NCBI RefSeq assembly: GCF_900115045.1
Contig: NZ_FOVC01000001.1
Coordinates: 620,001-684,000, forward strand
Reading direction: 5' to 3'
Length of the DNA stretch: 64,000 nucleotides
From: Izhakiella capsodis
GTDB lineage: Bacteria; Pseudomonadota; Gammaproteobacteria; Enterobacterales; Enterobacteriaceae
This document shows positions 9,324 to 18,325 of this stretch, piece after piece (the first letter of the stretch is position 1; each line of letters starts with the position of its first letter). Below the pieces are notes generated by a model, which had not been told where the DNA came from, did not search any database, and was given only the letters and a program-made list of their open reading frames with translations. The translations under genes and the position numbers were made by a program.

Positions 9324-10682
9324 ATGAGCTTAACAGATGATTCTTATATAGATCCCGAAAAACAGAAGAAACCCGAGATTTCATTCGCAGAGAAATGGTG
9401 GCACATTCTTGATAACTGGAAGATCGGAATCGTTCCTCTTCCGCTATTCATTCTGGCGGGTGCGTTAATTGCTTTGAATTGCCTGAATGGCCACCTCTCC
9501 AGCAGTATGGTGGTGATGGTGGCAACAATGGCTTTCTTCGGTTTTGCCTGCGGTGAATTTGGTAAGCGTCTGCCTTATTTAGGTAAAATCGGAGCAGCAG
9601 CTATTTGTGCGACCTTCATTCCTTCAGCGCTGGTTTACTATGGCTGGCTACCAACTGAAGTCGTTAAATGTACCACTGAATTTTATAAATCAACCGATAT
9701 CCTGTATCTCTACATCTGCTGCATAATCGTCGGTAGTGTGATGAGCATGAATCGTACTACGTTGATTCGTGGTTTTTTTCGCATCGTGTTTCCGATGGTA
9801 TGCGGTGAAATTGTCGGCATGTTCGTCGGCGTTGGTGTCGGATACCTGCTGGGGATTACGCCGTTTGAGACCTTTTTCTTTATCGTTTTACCGATAATGG
9901 CCGGTGGTGTTGGCGAAGGAGCCATCCCTTTGTCGATTGGTTACGCCACTATTTTGCATATGAACCAAGGGGTTGCTCTCGGTAAGGTTCTGCCTATCGT
10001 CATGCTCGGTGGCCTGTTTGCGGTTGTGATGGGAGGATGTCTTAACCAACTGGGTAAACGTTTTCCGCATCTTACCGGTAACGGGGAGCTGATGCCCGAT
10101 GTGAAGAATGACGTTGGTACGAGTCTGACTGAGGAGTTCACTGGCAAAGTTGACGTTAACGCTATAGCTTCCGGGGCGCTGTTGGCCGTGCTGCTCTATA
10201 TGATTGGCATGCTCATTCAGCACTACATTAGCTTGCCAGCACCCGTTGGTATGTTATTTGTTGCCGTTCTGCTGAAAGTTGGCAACACAGTTTCACCTCG
10301 TATGCAGCATGGTTCACAGGTTGTTTATAAATTTTTCCAGTCAGCGGTAACCTATCCCATCCTGTTCGCTGTTGGCGTCGCCATCACGCCCTGGCAAGAC
10401 CTTGTCAGCGCCTTCAGCGTGTCAAACCTGCTTGTGATTATCAGTACCGTTGGTGCCACAACGATCACCGGTTCGCTGGTTGGCCGTAAGCTCGGTATGC
10501 ACCCGATTGATGTCGCCGTTGTTTCATGTTGCCAGAGTGGGCAGGGTGGCACCGGTGCTGTCGCCATTTTATCAGCGGCAAACCGCATGTCATTGATGCC
10601 TTTCGCCCAGATAGCTATTCGAGTCGGTGGTGCGCTCAACGTCGCGCTGTCGCTGCTGGTTCTCAGCAACTTTATTCTTTGA
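9324..10682 (+). CDS. citS: Citrate carrier CitS (2-hydroxycarboxylate transporter family)
   Basis: This 452-residue, highly hydrophobic carrier has two GGXG reentrant-loop motifs, GGVGEGAIPLSIGYA in the N-half and QGGTGAVAILSAANRM in the C-half. The signature ANRMSLMPFAQIAIRVGGA near the C-terminus holds a conserved substrate-binding Arg. CitS proteins import citrate with sodium ions across the inner membrane. It is the first gene of the citrate operon, 20 bases ahead of the FAH-fold gene, and divergent from the sensor that should control it. Confidence 0.94.
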   Translation: MSLTDDSYIDPEKQKKPEISFAEKWWHILDNWKIGIVPLPLFILAGALIALNCLNGHLSSSMVVMVATMAFFGFACGEFGKRLPYLGKIGAAAICATFIPSALVYYGWLPTEVVKCTTEFYKSTDILYLYICCIIVGSVMSMNRTTLIRGFFRIVFPMVCGEIVGMFVGVGVGYLLGITPFETFFFIVLPIMAGGVGEGAIPLSIGYATILHMNQGVALGKVLPIVMLGGLFAVVMGGCLNQLGKRFPHLTGNGELMPDVKNDVGTSLTEEFTGKVDVNAIASGALLAVLLYMIGMLIQHYISLPAPVGMLFVAVLLKVGNTVSPRMQHGSQVVYKFFQSAVTYPILFAVGVAITPWQDLVSAFSVSNLLVIISTVGATTITGSLVGRKLGMHPIDVAVVSCCQSGQGGTGAVAILSAANRMSLMPFAQIAIRVGGALNVALSLLVLSNFIL

Positions 10683-10701
10683 CTATAACGGATCGATTAT
10701 C

Positions 10702-11568
10702 GTGAAACTTGCAGCCTATTTATTTAACGGATGCCGTAGTTACGGCATTAAAACCGAAAACGGGATCATTGATCTGGGGGCTCGGCTTGGAAAACGCTAC
10801 GTCGATTTGAAGGCGTTACTCGCCAGTAATGCGCAGGCTGAGGCGGCTGAATATCAACATCATTTACCTGATCTGACCTTGAGCGAAGTCGACTTTCTGC
10901 CGGTGATCGATAATCCCGGAAAAATTATCTGTGTGGGGATGAACTATGCGGATAAACGTCTGGAGTTTAACGAACAGAATCCGGCCCCGACGCTGTTTGT
11001 ACGCTTTGCCGATTCTCAAACGGGTCACCTTCAGCCGGTACTGAAACCGCGCTATTCAGCTGAGTTTGACTATGAAGGCGAGCTGGCCGTCATTATTGGC
11101 CGTACGGGGGTCAACATACCGCGTGAACAGGCACTGGCGCACGTTGCTGGCTACAGCTGCTATATGGATGGCTCAGCTCGCGACTGGCAGCACACCTGGT
11201 ATACCGCCGGAAAGAACGGTCGCTGCACTGGGGCTTTTGGTCCCTGGATGACTACCTGTGATGAAATTCCTGATCCGCAAAAACTCACGCTCGTCACCCG
11301 ACTTAATGGTCAGCAGGTTCAGCAGGATTCCACCTGTAACATGATCTATACCGTTGCAGCGCTGATTGAATATATTTCGACCTTTACCTCACTGAGCGCC
11401 GGTGACGTGATCATTACCGGCTCCCCTGGGGGCGTTGGTAAAAAACGTACGCCACCGCTGTTTATGCATCCCGGCGACCGTATCGAAGTTGAAATTGAGC
11501 ATATTGGCTGCTTATCAAATCAGATTGCCGATGCGCCCCTGAGCGTGCCGGAAGTGGTGGCGGCGTAA
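10702..11568 (+). CDS. Fumarylacetoacetate-hydrolase-fold protein; candidate oxaloacetate decarboxylase
   Basis: The 288-residue enzyme belongs to the FAH superfamily. It shows the divalent-metal ligand motif YEGELAVIIGRTG, the conserved YMDGSARDWQ segment (NDxSARD in relatives) and a C-terminal GSPGGVG loop. Family members act on beta-keto acids and acylpyruvates, and some (FAHD1 type) decarboxylate oxaloacetate. The gene sits between the citrate carrier and citrate lyase, and no oadGAB oxaloacetate decarboxylase pump is present. I therefore infer that it removes the oxaloacetate made by citrate lyase, though an isomerase or hydrolase role is not excluded. GTG at 10702 is chosen; an open extension upstream would overlap citS and lacks a ribosome site. 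Confidence 0.85.
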   Translation: MKLAAYLFNGCRSYGIKTENGIIDLGARLGKRYVDLKALLASNAQAEAAEYQHHLPDLTLSEVDFLPVIDNPGKIICVGMNYADKRLEFNEQNPAPTLFVRFADSQTGHLQPVLKPRYSAEFDYEGELAVIIGRTGVNIPREQALAHVAGYSCYMDGSARDWQHTWYTAGKNGRCTGAFGPWMTTCDEIPDPQKLTLVTRLNGQQVQQDSTCNMIYTVAALIEYISTFTSLSAGDVIITGSPGGVGKKRTPPLFMHPGDRIEVEIEHIGCLSNQIADAPLSVPEVVAA

Positions 11569-11578
11569 GGAGTACAAT

Positions 11579-12616
11579 ATGGTTTCTGAAAGCGGTTTGC
11601 GGTTGCTGATCGTTGATATCAGGCGCGATCTACAAATAAAAGCGGAAGTCGTTCGCTTATTGCAGGCCTGTCAGCTGGAAATGGACGACGCTATTTCGCT
11701 ATTTGTGGTTGCACAGTCCGGTCAGGAGCTGGCAGGTTGCGCCGGGCTGGATGGCAATGTCGTCAAGTGCGTAGCAGTTGATGAACGTTGGCGCGGTGAA
11801 AATGTTTGTGCCGGATTAATGAGTGAAATCCAAAACTATGCAATGTCGCAGGGGCATCTGCATCTGTTTTTATTCACCCGACCGACTAATCGTAGCCGTT
11901 TTCAACAGTGTGGCTTCTGGCCCATTGCGCAAACTGACAGCGTGTTGTTGATGGAAAATATCCCACGCGGTATCAACCGTTATTGTGCGACGCTGGCTCA
12001 GTCGCTGCGGTCGGGAGAAAAAATCGGCTCCGTCGTGATGAATGCCAATCCTTTTACGCTTGGACATCGGTATCTGGCAGAGCAGGCCGCCGCGTGCTGC
12101 GACTGGTTGCATATTTTTGTGGTTGAGGAAAATGCCTCGCTGTTTTCTTTTGATGATCGTCTGGCAATGGTGCAACAAGGCGTCAGTGATTTGCCTAACG
12201 TCAGTGTTCATAAGGGCGGCGCTTATATTATTTCACGCGCCACCTTTCCTTCCTATTTTCTTAAAGCCAGCGGCAACGTTGAGCAGGCATGGTGTGCGCT
12301 GGATTTACGCATTTTTCGCCAGTACATCGCACCAGCACTGCACGTCACACACCGTTTTGTTGGCAGCGAGCCGTTCTGTCCGGTTACGCGTCAGTACAAC
12401 CAGGCCATGCAGGCTGATTTAAGTGCCTATGATAGCGGGTTACCCGCGATTAATGTGGTGGAAATGCCGCGCATGACTGATGCAGGCGGCGTAGCCGTTT
12501 CAGCGTCTGAAGTGCGCAGACTGCTTACAGCACATCAATTTCCTGCTATTGCACGGCGGGTGCCCCCCAGTACGTTGCAGTACTTACAGACGAAGCATTT
12601 TGCTTTAACCGCATGA
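11579..12616 (+). CDS. citC: [Citrate (pro-3S)-lyase] ligase CitC
   Basis: CitC acetylates the thiol of the citrate-lyase prosthetic group and so activates the enzyme, using ATP and acetate. The 345-residue protein has an N-terminal GNAT-like region (VVKCVAVDERWRGENVCAGL) and a nucleotidyltransferase domain with the T/HxGH-type motif in MNANPFTLGHRYL. A C-terminal SASEVRRLL segment follows. An AGGAG ribosome site lies just before the ATG, and the gene begins 10 bases after the FAH-fold gene. Order and spacing are those of enterobacterial cit operons. Confidence 0.95.
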   Translation: MVSESGLRLLIVDIRRDLQIKAEVVRLLQACQLEMDDAISLFVVAQSGQELAGCAGLDGNVVKCVAVDERWRGENVCAGLMSEIQNYAMSQGHLHLFLFTRPTNRSRFQQCGFWPIAQTDSVLLMENIPRGINRYCATLAQSLRSGEKIGSVVMNANPFTLGHRYLAEQAAACCDWLHIFVVEENASLFSFDDRLAMVQQGVSDLPNVSVHKGGAYIISRATFPSYFLKASGNVEQAWCALDLRIFRQYIAPALHVTHRFVGSEPFCPVTRQYNQAMQADLSAYDSGLPAINVVEMPRMTDAGGVAVSASEVRRLLTAHQFPAIARRVPPSTLQYLQTKHFALTA

Positions 12617-12645
12617 GTTAACGAGATTTAAACTGAGATTTTTAT

Positions 12646-12939
12646 ATGAAGATTACTAAGGAAGCGTTGGCTGGCACCATTGAGTCCAGCGACCTGATGG
12701 TCAAGGTAGCTCCCGCGCCGGGCGAATTAGATATTGTTATTCGTAGCGAGGTCTACAAGCAGTTTGGTGAGCAAATTCGCCTCGTGGTTGATGAGACGCT
12801 GAGAAAAATGCAGGTAACCGAAGGGCAGATCGTGGTTGAAGATAAAGGGGCGCTGGACTGTGTGATCCGCGCCCGCTTGCAGAGCGCAGTGCTGCGCTCG
12901 GTTGAAGATGCCAGCATCAACTGGGAGGCAATGAAATGA
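12646..12939 (+). CDS. citD: Citrate lyase acyl carrier protein (gamma subunit) CitD
   Basis: The 97-residue subunit carries the phosphoribosyl-dephospho-CoA arm. The attachment Ser lies in the conserved AGTIESSDLMVKV segment near residue 14. Length and sequence match CitD throughout. Its last codons overlap the start of citE by 4 bases (ATGA), implying coupled translation of the lyase subunits. Confidence 0.95.
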   Translation: MKITKEALAGTIESSDLMVKVAPAPGELDIVIRSEVYKQFGEQIRLVVDETLRKMQVTEGQIVVEDKGALDCVIRARLQSAVLRSVEDASINWEAMK

Positions 12940-13808
12940 AAAAGCTTCGCCGTAGCATGTTGTTTCTGCCCGGTGCTAATGCCGCTATGCTCTCCAACGC
13001 GTTTATCTATCGCCCGGATTCCATCATGTTTGATTTGGAGGATGCGGTTGCGCTGCGGGAAAAGGATAGCGCCAGAATGTTAGTTTTCCACGCCCTCCAG
13101 CATCCGATGTATCAGGATATTGAAACCGTAGTGCGTATAAATTCGTTGCGAACGCCGTTTGGCCTGGCCGACCTTGAAGCGGTAGTCCGTGCAGGTGTGG
13201 ATATTGTGCGTCTGCCAAAAACCGATTCGCCGGAGGATATTTATGAGCTTGAAGAGCATCTGGTGCGCATCGAAAAAGAGTGTGGCCGTGCGCCTGGCTC
13301 AACACGCCTGTTGGCAGCAATCGAATCGGCGTCAGGGGTGGTTAACGCCGTGGCGATTGCCTGCAGCTCAAAGCGTCTGATGGGTATTGCGCTGGCGGCA
13401 TTCGATTATGTCATGGATATGCAGACCGAACGTGGTGACGGCAGTGAACTGTTTTATGCGCGCTGTACTGTGCTGCATGCCGCGCGAGTGGCCGGTATCG
13501 ATGCCTTTGACGTGGTATGGCCTGACGTCAACGATGAGCAGGGTTTTTTGCAGGAAGTTGATCTTATCCGTAAGCTTGGCTTTAACGGCAAATCACTGAT
13601 TAATCCGCGTCAGATAGAGCTGTTACATAACGCCTATGCGCCTACAAGCCAGGAGGTCGAGCATGCAAAAAATGTCGTGCAGGCCGCAGAGGAGGGCGAA
13701 CGTAATGGTCTTGGTGTGGTTTCACTCAACGGTAAAATGATCGACGGGCCGATTATCGACCACGCCCGGCTCGTTCTGGAACGTGCTAAAACCGGCATTC
13801 GCCGCTAA
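12936..13808 (+). CDS. citE: Citrate lyase beta subunit (citryl-ACP lyase) CitE
   Basis: CitE cleaves citryl-ACP to oxaloacetate and acetyl-ACP. The 290-residue TIM-barrel protein shows RRSMLFLPGANAAMLSNA at the start, the metal/phosphate-binding motif SIMFDLEDAVALREKDSAR, the ETVVRINS segment and a late GFNGKSLINPRQIELLH motif. These are diagnostic of the CitE/HpcH family. It overlaps citD and is followed 19 bases later by citF. Confidence 0.96.
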   Translation: MKKLRRSMLFLPGANAAMLSNAFIYRPDSIMFDLEDAVALREKDSARMLVFHALQHPMYQDIETVVRINSLRTPFGLADLEAVVRAGVDIVRLPKTDSPEDIYELEEHLVRIEKECGRAPGSTRLLAAIESASGVVNAVAIACSSKRLMGIALAAFDYVMDMQTERGDGSELFYARCTVLHAARVAGIDAFDVVWPDVNDEQGFLQEVDLIRKLGFNGKSLINPRQIELLHNAYAPTSQEVEHAKNVVQAAEEGERNGLGVVSLNGKMIDGPIIDHARLVLERAKTGIRR

Positions 13809-13827
13809 TTATTCAGTGAGATAGGCA

Positions 13828-15354
13828 ATGAGCGAGATAATCGAAGAATTACAGCAAAAATATCCCCAGTTCCAGAAGCTGGCACCGTTTAACGGCGCGC
13901 ACGCAGCAACGCCGTGGCTGAATGATACACAGAGTAAGTATCAGCGTAAGCTCTGTGACAGCCTGGAAGAAGCGGTTAAGCGCAGCGGCCTTCAAAATGG
14001 CATGACGATATCGTTCCATCACGCATTTCGCGAAGGTGATCGTGTCATTAATCAGGTCATCGGCTTGCTGGCAAAAATGGGCTTTCGTGACCTAACCCTG
14101 GCTTCCAGTTCACTCATGACCTGCAACGAGCCGCTGATCGAACATATCCGCGCCGGTGTCATCAGCCGCATATGGACCTCCGGTATGCGTGGCCGCCTGG
14201 CCGATGAGATTTCTCACGGCCTGATGGAACATCCGGTGCAGATACATTCTCACGGTGGGCGGGTCAATTTATTACAGAAAGGCGAAATCAAGATTGATGT
14301 GGCTTTTCTCGGCGTACCCTGCAGCGATGAGTTCGGCAATGCTAACGGTACCCGTGGTAGCGCCTGCTGCGGATCGCTGGGTTACGCGATGGTGGATGCG
14401 CAGTTCGCCCGTAAGGTGGTGCTGCTGACTGAAATGCTGGTCCCTTATCCTAATATGCCAGCCAGTCTGGTTCAGGATCAGGTTGATTACGTGGTAAAGG
14501 TTGATAGCGTCGGCGATGCGGAAAAAATTAGCGTTGGTGCCGCGCGAGTTACCAGTAATCCGCGTGAGTTATTAATCGCCCGTCAGGCGGCTGATGTTAT
14601 TGAACATTCAGGCTATTTCAAAAACGGTTTTTCGATGCAAACCGGCTCCGGCGCGGCGGCGACGGCGTGCACTCGCTTTATGCAGGAAAAAATGGAGCGG
14701 GCGCAAATTGTGGCACGTTTTGCTCTAGGGGGGATCACTGGTAGCCTGGTGGATCTGCATGAAAAGGGATTGATTGAAACCCTTCTCGATACCCAGTGCT
14801 TTGATGGTCAGGCAGCGGCTTCGTTGGCCAGAAATCCTAATCATGTTGAGATATCGACCAACGTTTACGCCAATCCCGGCGCTAAAGCGGCTTGCTGTGA
14901 CAGGCTCGATGTGGTTATTCTCAGCGCGCTTGAGATCGATACCGACTTTAACGTTAATGTTATCACCGGCTCCGATGGCGTTATGCGCGGCGCGTCAGGT
15001 GGTCATTGCGACGTTGCCGCGGGTGCTAATCTTACCATCGTGGTGGCGCCATTGATCCGCAGCCGTATTCCAACCGTGGTTCGTCGGGTGACGACAATGG
15101 TCACGCCGGGCGAAAGCATTGACGTACTGGTTACCGATCATGGCATCGCCGTTAACCCGGCGCGGCCAGAAGTACGCGAGCGTCTGCTTAAGGCCGGATT
15201 ACCGGTAATGGACATTGAGGCGCTCTATCAACGGGCGATTGTGCTCTGTGGCAATCCGCGTCCGATTGCCTTTGCCGACCGCATTGTTGGCGTGATCCGC
15301 TATCGGGACGGCACAGTGATTGATGTGGTACGTCAGGTAAAAGAGGACGAGTGA
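13828..15354 (+). CDS. citF: Citrate lyase alpha subunit (citrate:acetyl-ACP transferase) CitF
   Basis: CitF swaps citrate for the acetyl group on the acyl carrier protein. The 508-residue protein shows SFHHAFREGDRVINQV, the IHSHGGRVNLLQKGEIKIDVAFLG region, a glycine-rich QTGSGAAATACTRFM stretch and GSDGVMRGASGGHCDVAAGA, all as in the CitF family. The stop codon shares its A with the start of citX, so lyase synthesis and prosthetic-group attachment are coupled. Confidence 0.96.
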   Translation: MSEIIEELQQKYPQFQKLAPFNGAHAATPWLNDTQSKYQRKLCDSLEEAVKRSGLQNGMTISFHHAFREGDRVINQVIGLLAKMGFRDLTLASSSLMTCNEPLIEHIRAGVISRIWTSGMRGRLADEISHGLMEHPVQIHSHGGRVNLLQKGEIKIDVAFLGVPCSDEFGNANGTRGSACCGSLGYAMVDAQFARKVVLLTEMLVPYPNMPASLVQDQVDYVVKVDSVGDAEKISVGAARVTSNPRELLIARQAADVIEHSGYFKNGFSMQTGSGAAATACTRFMQEKMERAQIVARFALGGITGSLVDLHEKGLIETLLDTQCFDGQAAASLARNPNHVEISTNVYANPGAKAACCDRLDVVILSALEIDTDFNVNVITGSDGVMRGASGGHCDVAAGANLTIVVAPLIRSRIPTVVRRVTTMVTPGESIDVLVTDHGIAVNPARPEVRERLLKAGLPVMDIEALYQRAIVLCGNPRPIAFADRIVGVIRYRDGTVIDVVRQVKEDE

Positions 15355-15890
15355 TGCAGGAGACGTCTGCAATGCCAGGCGTCAGCCTCACTGAGGTGCT
15401 GGACGCCAAAGATCAGCGCGCACAACGCCAGCAGGATTGGCGGACGCGCTGGCAGTCGCCGCTGCTCTCTCTGACGCTGGTGACCCCCGGCCCGGTTAAA
15501 GACAGCATTCGCTATCGTAACTGTATGGGCGTCGCGTTGCAGGCCTGCGATCAGCTGCTGTGGCGTAATGGCTGGAAAGTATTACAACGTGAGGTTTTTT
15601 GGCTGCCTACCGGCCCGGAAGCGTTATGGTGCTTAGATCAGCCAGCGCAATTAATTAAAAACGCAGTGATTGAGCTGGAAGATCAGCATCCGCTGGGCCG
15701 TCTGTGGGATATCGACGTGGTGACGCCGCAAGGTACGATGCTGTGCCGCAAAGCCAGTGGTTTCGCACCACGCCGCTGCGTGATTTGCGACGATGAAGCC
15801 CATGTCTGTAGCCGATCCCGTCGCCATCCACTGGCACAGGTCGTCGGACAGATCGAACAAACCATAGATGACTGGTTACGACGTGACTAA
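15354..15890 (+). CDS. citX: Apo-citrate lyase phosphoribosyl-dephospho-CoA transferase CitX
   Basis: CitX attaches the triphosphoribosyl-dephospho-CoA precursor to the Ser of CitD. The 178-residue protein includes SLTLVTPGPVKDSIRYRN, a GRLWDIDVVTP segment with an acidic nucleotidyltransferase motif, and a C-terminal Cys-containing segment, RRCVICDDEAHVCSRSRRH. The ATG overlapping the citF stop is taken as start; a GTG one codon earlier is the alternative. The 3' end overlaps citG by 23 bases. Confidence 0.93.
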   Translation: MQETSAMPGVSLTEVLDAKDQRAQRQQDWRTRWQSPLLSLTLVTPGPVKDSIRYRNCMGVALQACDQLLWRNGWKVLQREVFWLPTGPEALWCLDQPAQLIKNAVIELEDQHPLGRLWDIDVVTPQGTMLCRKASGFAPRRCVICDDEAHVCSRSRRHPLAQVVGQIEQTIDDWLRRD

Positions 15891-16722
15891 TTCTGCCGCT
15901 GTTATCGCTGTATCGCCGCCATTGATCGCGAATCTTGCACGTCAGGCCATGATCGACGAAGTGAACCTGACACCTAAGCCGGGCCTGGTCGATCGTGACA
16001 ATAGCGGCGCACATCGTGATATGGACCTGGCGCTATTTATGTGCAGTATTGACGCGATCACGCCGTGGTTCAGCCAGTTTTATCAGTTGGGATATGAGCA
16101 TGCCTGGCGGCCAGCCGCGGAGGTGCTGACGATTATCCGTCCGGCTGGCATTGCCTGTGAGCAGGCAATGTTCAGTGCGACCGGTGGCGTTAACACCCAT
16201 AAAGGCGGCATTTTTTCACTGGGTATACTGTGTGTCGCTGCCGGGCGGTTAAGCGCACTGGAGAACGCTCTGACGCAACGTAGCCTGTGTCGTCAGGTGA
16301 GTGAAATCACGCAGGGGCTGGTTGCCAGAGAGTTAATGATGCGCCGCCATGCGTCTACGGCAGGCGAGCGGCTTTATCAGCGCTGGGGGCTGACAGGTGC
16401 CAGAGGGGAGGTTGAAAGTGGTTTCCGTATCATCAGGCAGTCGGTACTGCCATTCTGGCAGAGGCACCAGCCTGACGATCGATGTTTGCATGACGCTTTG
16501 TTACGCCTGATGGCGGTTAATCCTGATACTAATCTTGCTGCCCGCGGCGGGCTACAAGGCTTGCGCTTTGTACAACGCTACGCCCAAAATTTATTACTGA
16601 AAGGCTGGAATAGGGCCTCCCTGGAACAGATGGACAGGGCACTTATCGCGCGCAATTTGAGCCCTGGTGGCAGCGCTGATCTGTTGGCAGTCGCACAGGT
16701 TTTGTCCGCCTTAGTATATTGA
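15868..16722 (+). CDS. citG: Triphosphoribosyl-dephospho-CoA synthase CitG
   Basis: CitG makes the precursor of the lyase prosthetic group from ATP and dephospho-CoA. The 284-residue protein has the family motifs DEVNLTPKPGLVDRDNSGAHRDM near the N-terminus and ATGGVNTHKGGIFSLGILCVAAGR in the middle. The C-terminus is rich in Leu and Ala. It overlaps citX and closes the operon. No clear terminator follows before the convergent small periplasmic protein gene. Confidence 0.94.
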   Translation: MTGYDVTNSAAVIAVSPPLIANLARQAMIDEVNLTPKPGLVDRDNSGAHRDMDLALFMCSIDAITPWFSQFYQLGYEHAWRPAAEVLTIIRPAGIACEQAMFSATGGVNTHKGGIFSLGILCVAAGRLSALENALTQRSLCRQVSEITQGLVARELMMRRHASTAGERLYQRWGLTGARGEVESGFRIIRQSVLPFWQRHQPDDRCLHDALLRLMAVNPDTNLAARGGLQGLRFVQRYAQNLLLKGWNRASLEQMDRALIARNLSPGGSADLLAVAQVLSALVY

Positions 16723-16775
16723 CGAATCGCGCTGTTTTTACCTGAAGACCGCCCTCGATAAGATAAACTTACTGG

Positions 16776-17126
16776 TTACGGTTGTTCGCTGAGGCCTGCC
16801 TGGTTGATACGTGTCATACAACTGTACAGGTCTGCACTGTCATTTTTTTCACTGCGTCCAAGATTGCCTGGATCGGTGCGTTTGCAAGTCACCGCCGGAC
16901 TGGACAGATAGACTGAACCTGCCGCGCCAGAGCTAACAACATAGCCCTCCTGCTCCCGTACTTTCTCCAGATAGTGGTAGATCTTCTTCGACTGTGCGGC
17001 GGAAAAATTCACTGTAAGGCCGCTATCGTCTATTTCAATTTGGTTTTCAGCGGCGTGTATTCCGCTGCTAAAAATTGCTGTGATTGATAAGGCAAGAGAC
17101 AGAGCATCAGAGCGTTTTAATTTCAT
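16776..17126 (-). CDS. Small secreted hypothetical protein
   Basis: This 116-residue protein has a clear signal peptide (LSLALSITAIFSSGIHA) ahead of a short mature domain beginning AENQIEIDDSG. Two Cys residues (AVTCKR and LYSCMT) could form a disulfide in the periplasm. I do not recognise a family. It converges with citG and is divergent from sitA, so it has its own promoter in the 280-base gap that also holds the Fur-like box. Confidence 0.65.
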   Translation of the reverse strand: MKLKRSDALSLALSITAIFSSGIHAAENQIEIDDSGLTVNFSAAQSKKIYHYLEKVREQEGYVVSSGAAGSVYLSSPAVTCKRTDPGNLGRSEKNDSADLYSCMTRINQAGLSEQP

Positions 17127-17329
17127 AAATAATCCTCTTATCCACTGTGGCAGATTACCGTTACACCTATCAGCAACGTTTGCTGATACAGTAAAATATA
17201 TTATATCAGGGTGTTTTCACCTGTTTTTACTATTGCCGATACCGATTGAAAACAATCATTTCAACCTATCTTTCTGATAAATAATCAATTATAAATTTTT
17301 GCGCACGCACAGTGCTACAAAATGTTATC

Positions 17330-17348
17330 GAGAATAATTGTCATTTAA
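17330..17348 (+). promoter_or_regulatory. Fur-like box upstream of sitA
   Basis: GAGAATAATTGTCATTTAA matches the 19-base Fur consensus at 13 positions and lies about 60 bases before the sitA start. Fur (and often MntR) control is usual for sit/yfe operons. It also lies upstream of the divergent small secreted protein gene. Confidence 0.55.
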
Positions 17349-17407
17349 TCTTAGCTGATGGTATAAATCATAGCCTCTGCTATCTTTCACGCTTTCGGAG
17401 AAAAACG

Positions 17408-18325
17408 ATGTATTTATTAAAAAAAACAAAAGTTTTACTGCTAACCGGGTTCATGCTGGCCGTCAGCAGCAGTGCTGCGCTGGCGGCAGAGAAATTTAAG
17501 GTTGTGACCACCTTTACCGTCATTGCGGATATGGCAAAAAATGTGGCGGGTGATGCTGCGGACGTAAGCTCAATCACTAAACCCGGCGCGGAAATTCACG
17601 AATATCAGCCCACCCCAGGGGATATTAAACGCGCACAAGGCGCACAGTTAATTCTGGCAAACGGACTCAATCTTGAACTGTGGTTTAAACGTTTCTATCA
17701 ACACCTCAACGGTGTTCCAGAAGTGGTGGTTACCAGGGGCATTAAACCGATGGGGATCACTGAGGGGCCATATAATGGAAAGCCCAATCCCCATGCCTGG
17801 ATGTCGCCAGATAATGCCTTAATTTACGTTGATAATATCCGGGATGCGTTGGTGAAATACGACCCGGTAAATGCCGCAATATACCGGCATAATGCTGACG
17901 TTTATAAGAAAAAAATAATCAGCACCCTTGAGCCGCTTAGAAAACAGGTCGCCGGGCTACCGGAAGATAAGCGCTGGTTAGTTTCCAGCGAAGGGGCGTT
18001 CTCCTATCTTGCACGCGATCTTGGACTGAAAGAGCTGTATCTATGGCCCATCAATGCTGATCAGCAGGGTACGCCACAGCAGGTACGTAAAGTTATTGAT
18101 TTAGTCAGAAAAAATCATATTCCTGCCGTATTCAGTGAAAGTACGGTTTCCGACAAACCAGCTCGTCAGGTCGCGCGTGAAACGGGTGCGCATTATGGCG
18201 GTGTGCTGTATGTCGATTCCCTGAGTAAGCAAGACGGCCCGGTTCCGACTTATATCGACCTGCTTAAAGTCACGACCTCTACCGTGGTGCAAGGTATCAA
18301 AGATGGCATGAAGGATAAGTCATGA
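17408..18325 (+). CDS. sitA: Mn/Fe ABC transporter substrate-binding protein SitA/YfeA
   Basis: The 305-residue periplasmic metal-binding protein (cluster A-I) has a signal peptide ending AALAAEKF. The four metal ligands are visible: His in GAEIHEYQPTP, His in NPHAWMSP, Glu in VSSEGAFSYL and Asp in YVDSLSKQD. It captures Mn(II) or Fe(II) for import by SitBCD. The ATG at 17408 is preceded by GGAG and begins a proper signal peptide; the longer open frame is untranslated leader. It overlaps sitB by 4 bases. Confidence 0.94.
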   Translation: MYLLKKTKVLLLTGFMLAVSSSAALAAEKFKVVTTFTVIADMAKNVAGDAADVSSITKPGAEIHEYQPTPGDIKRAQGAQLILANGLNLELWFKRFYQHLNGVPEVVVTRGIKPMGITEGPYNGKPNPHAWMSPDNALIYVDNIRDALVKYDPVNAAIYRHNADVYKKKIISTLEPLRKQVAGLPEDKRWLVSSEGAFSYLARDLGLKELYLWPINADQQGTPQQVRKVIDLVRKNHIPAVFSESTVSDKPARQVARETGAHYGGVLYVDSLSKQDGPVPTYIDLLKVTTSTVVQGIKDGMKDKS

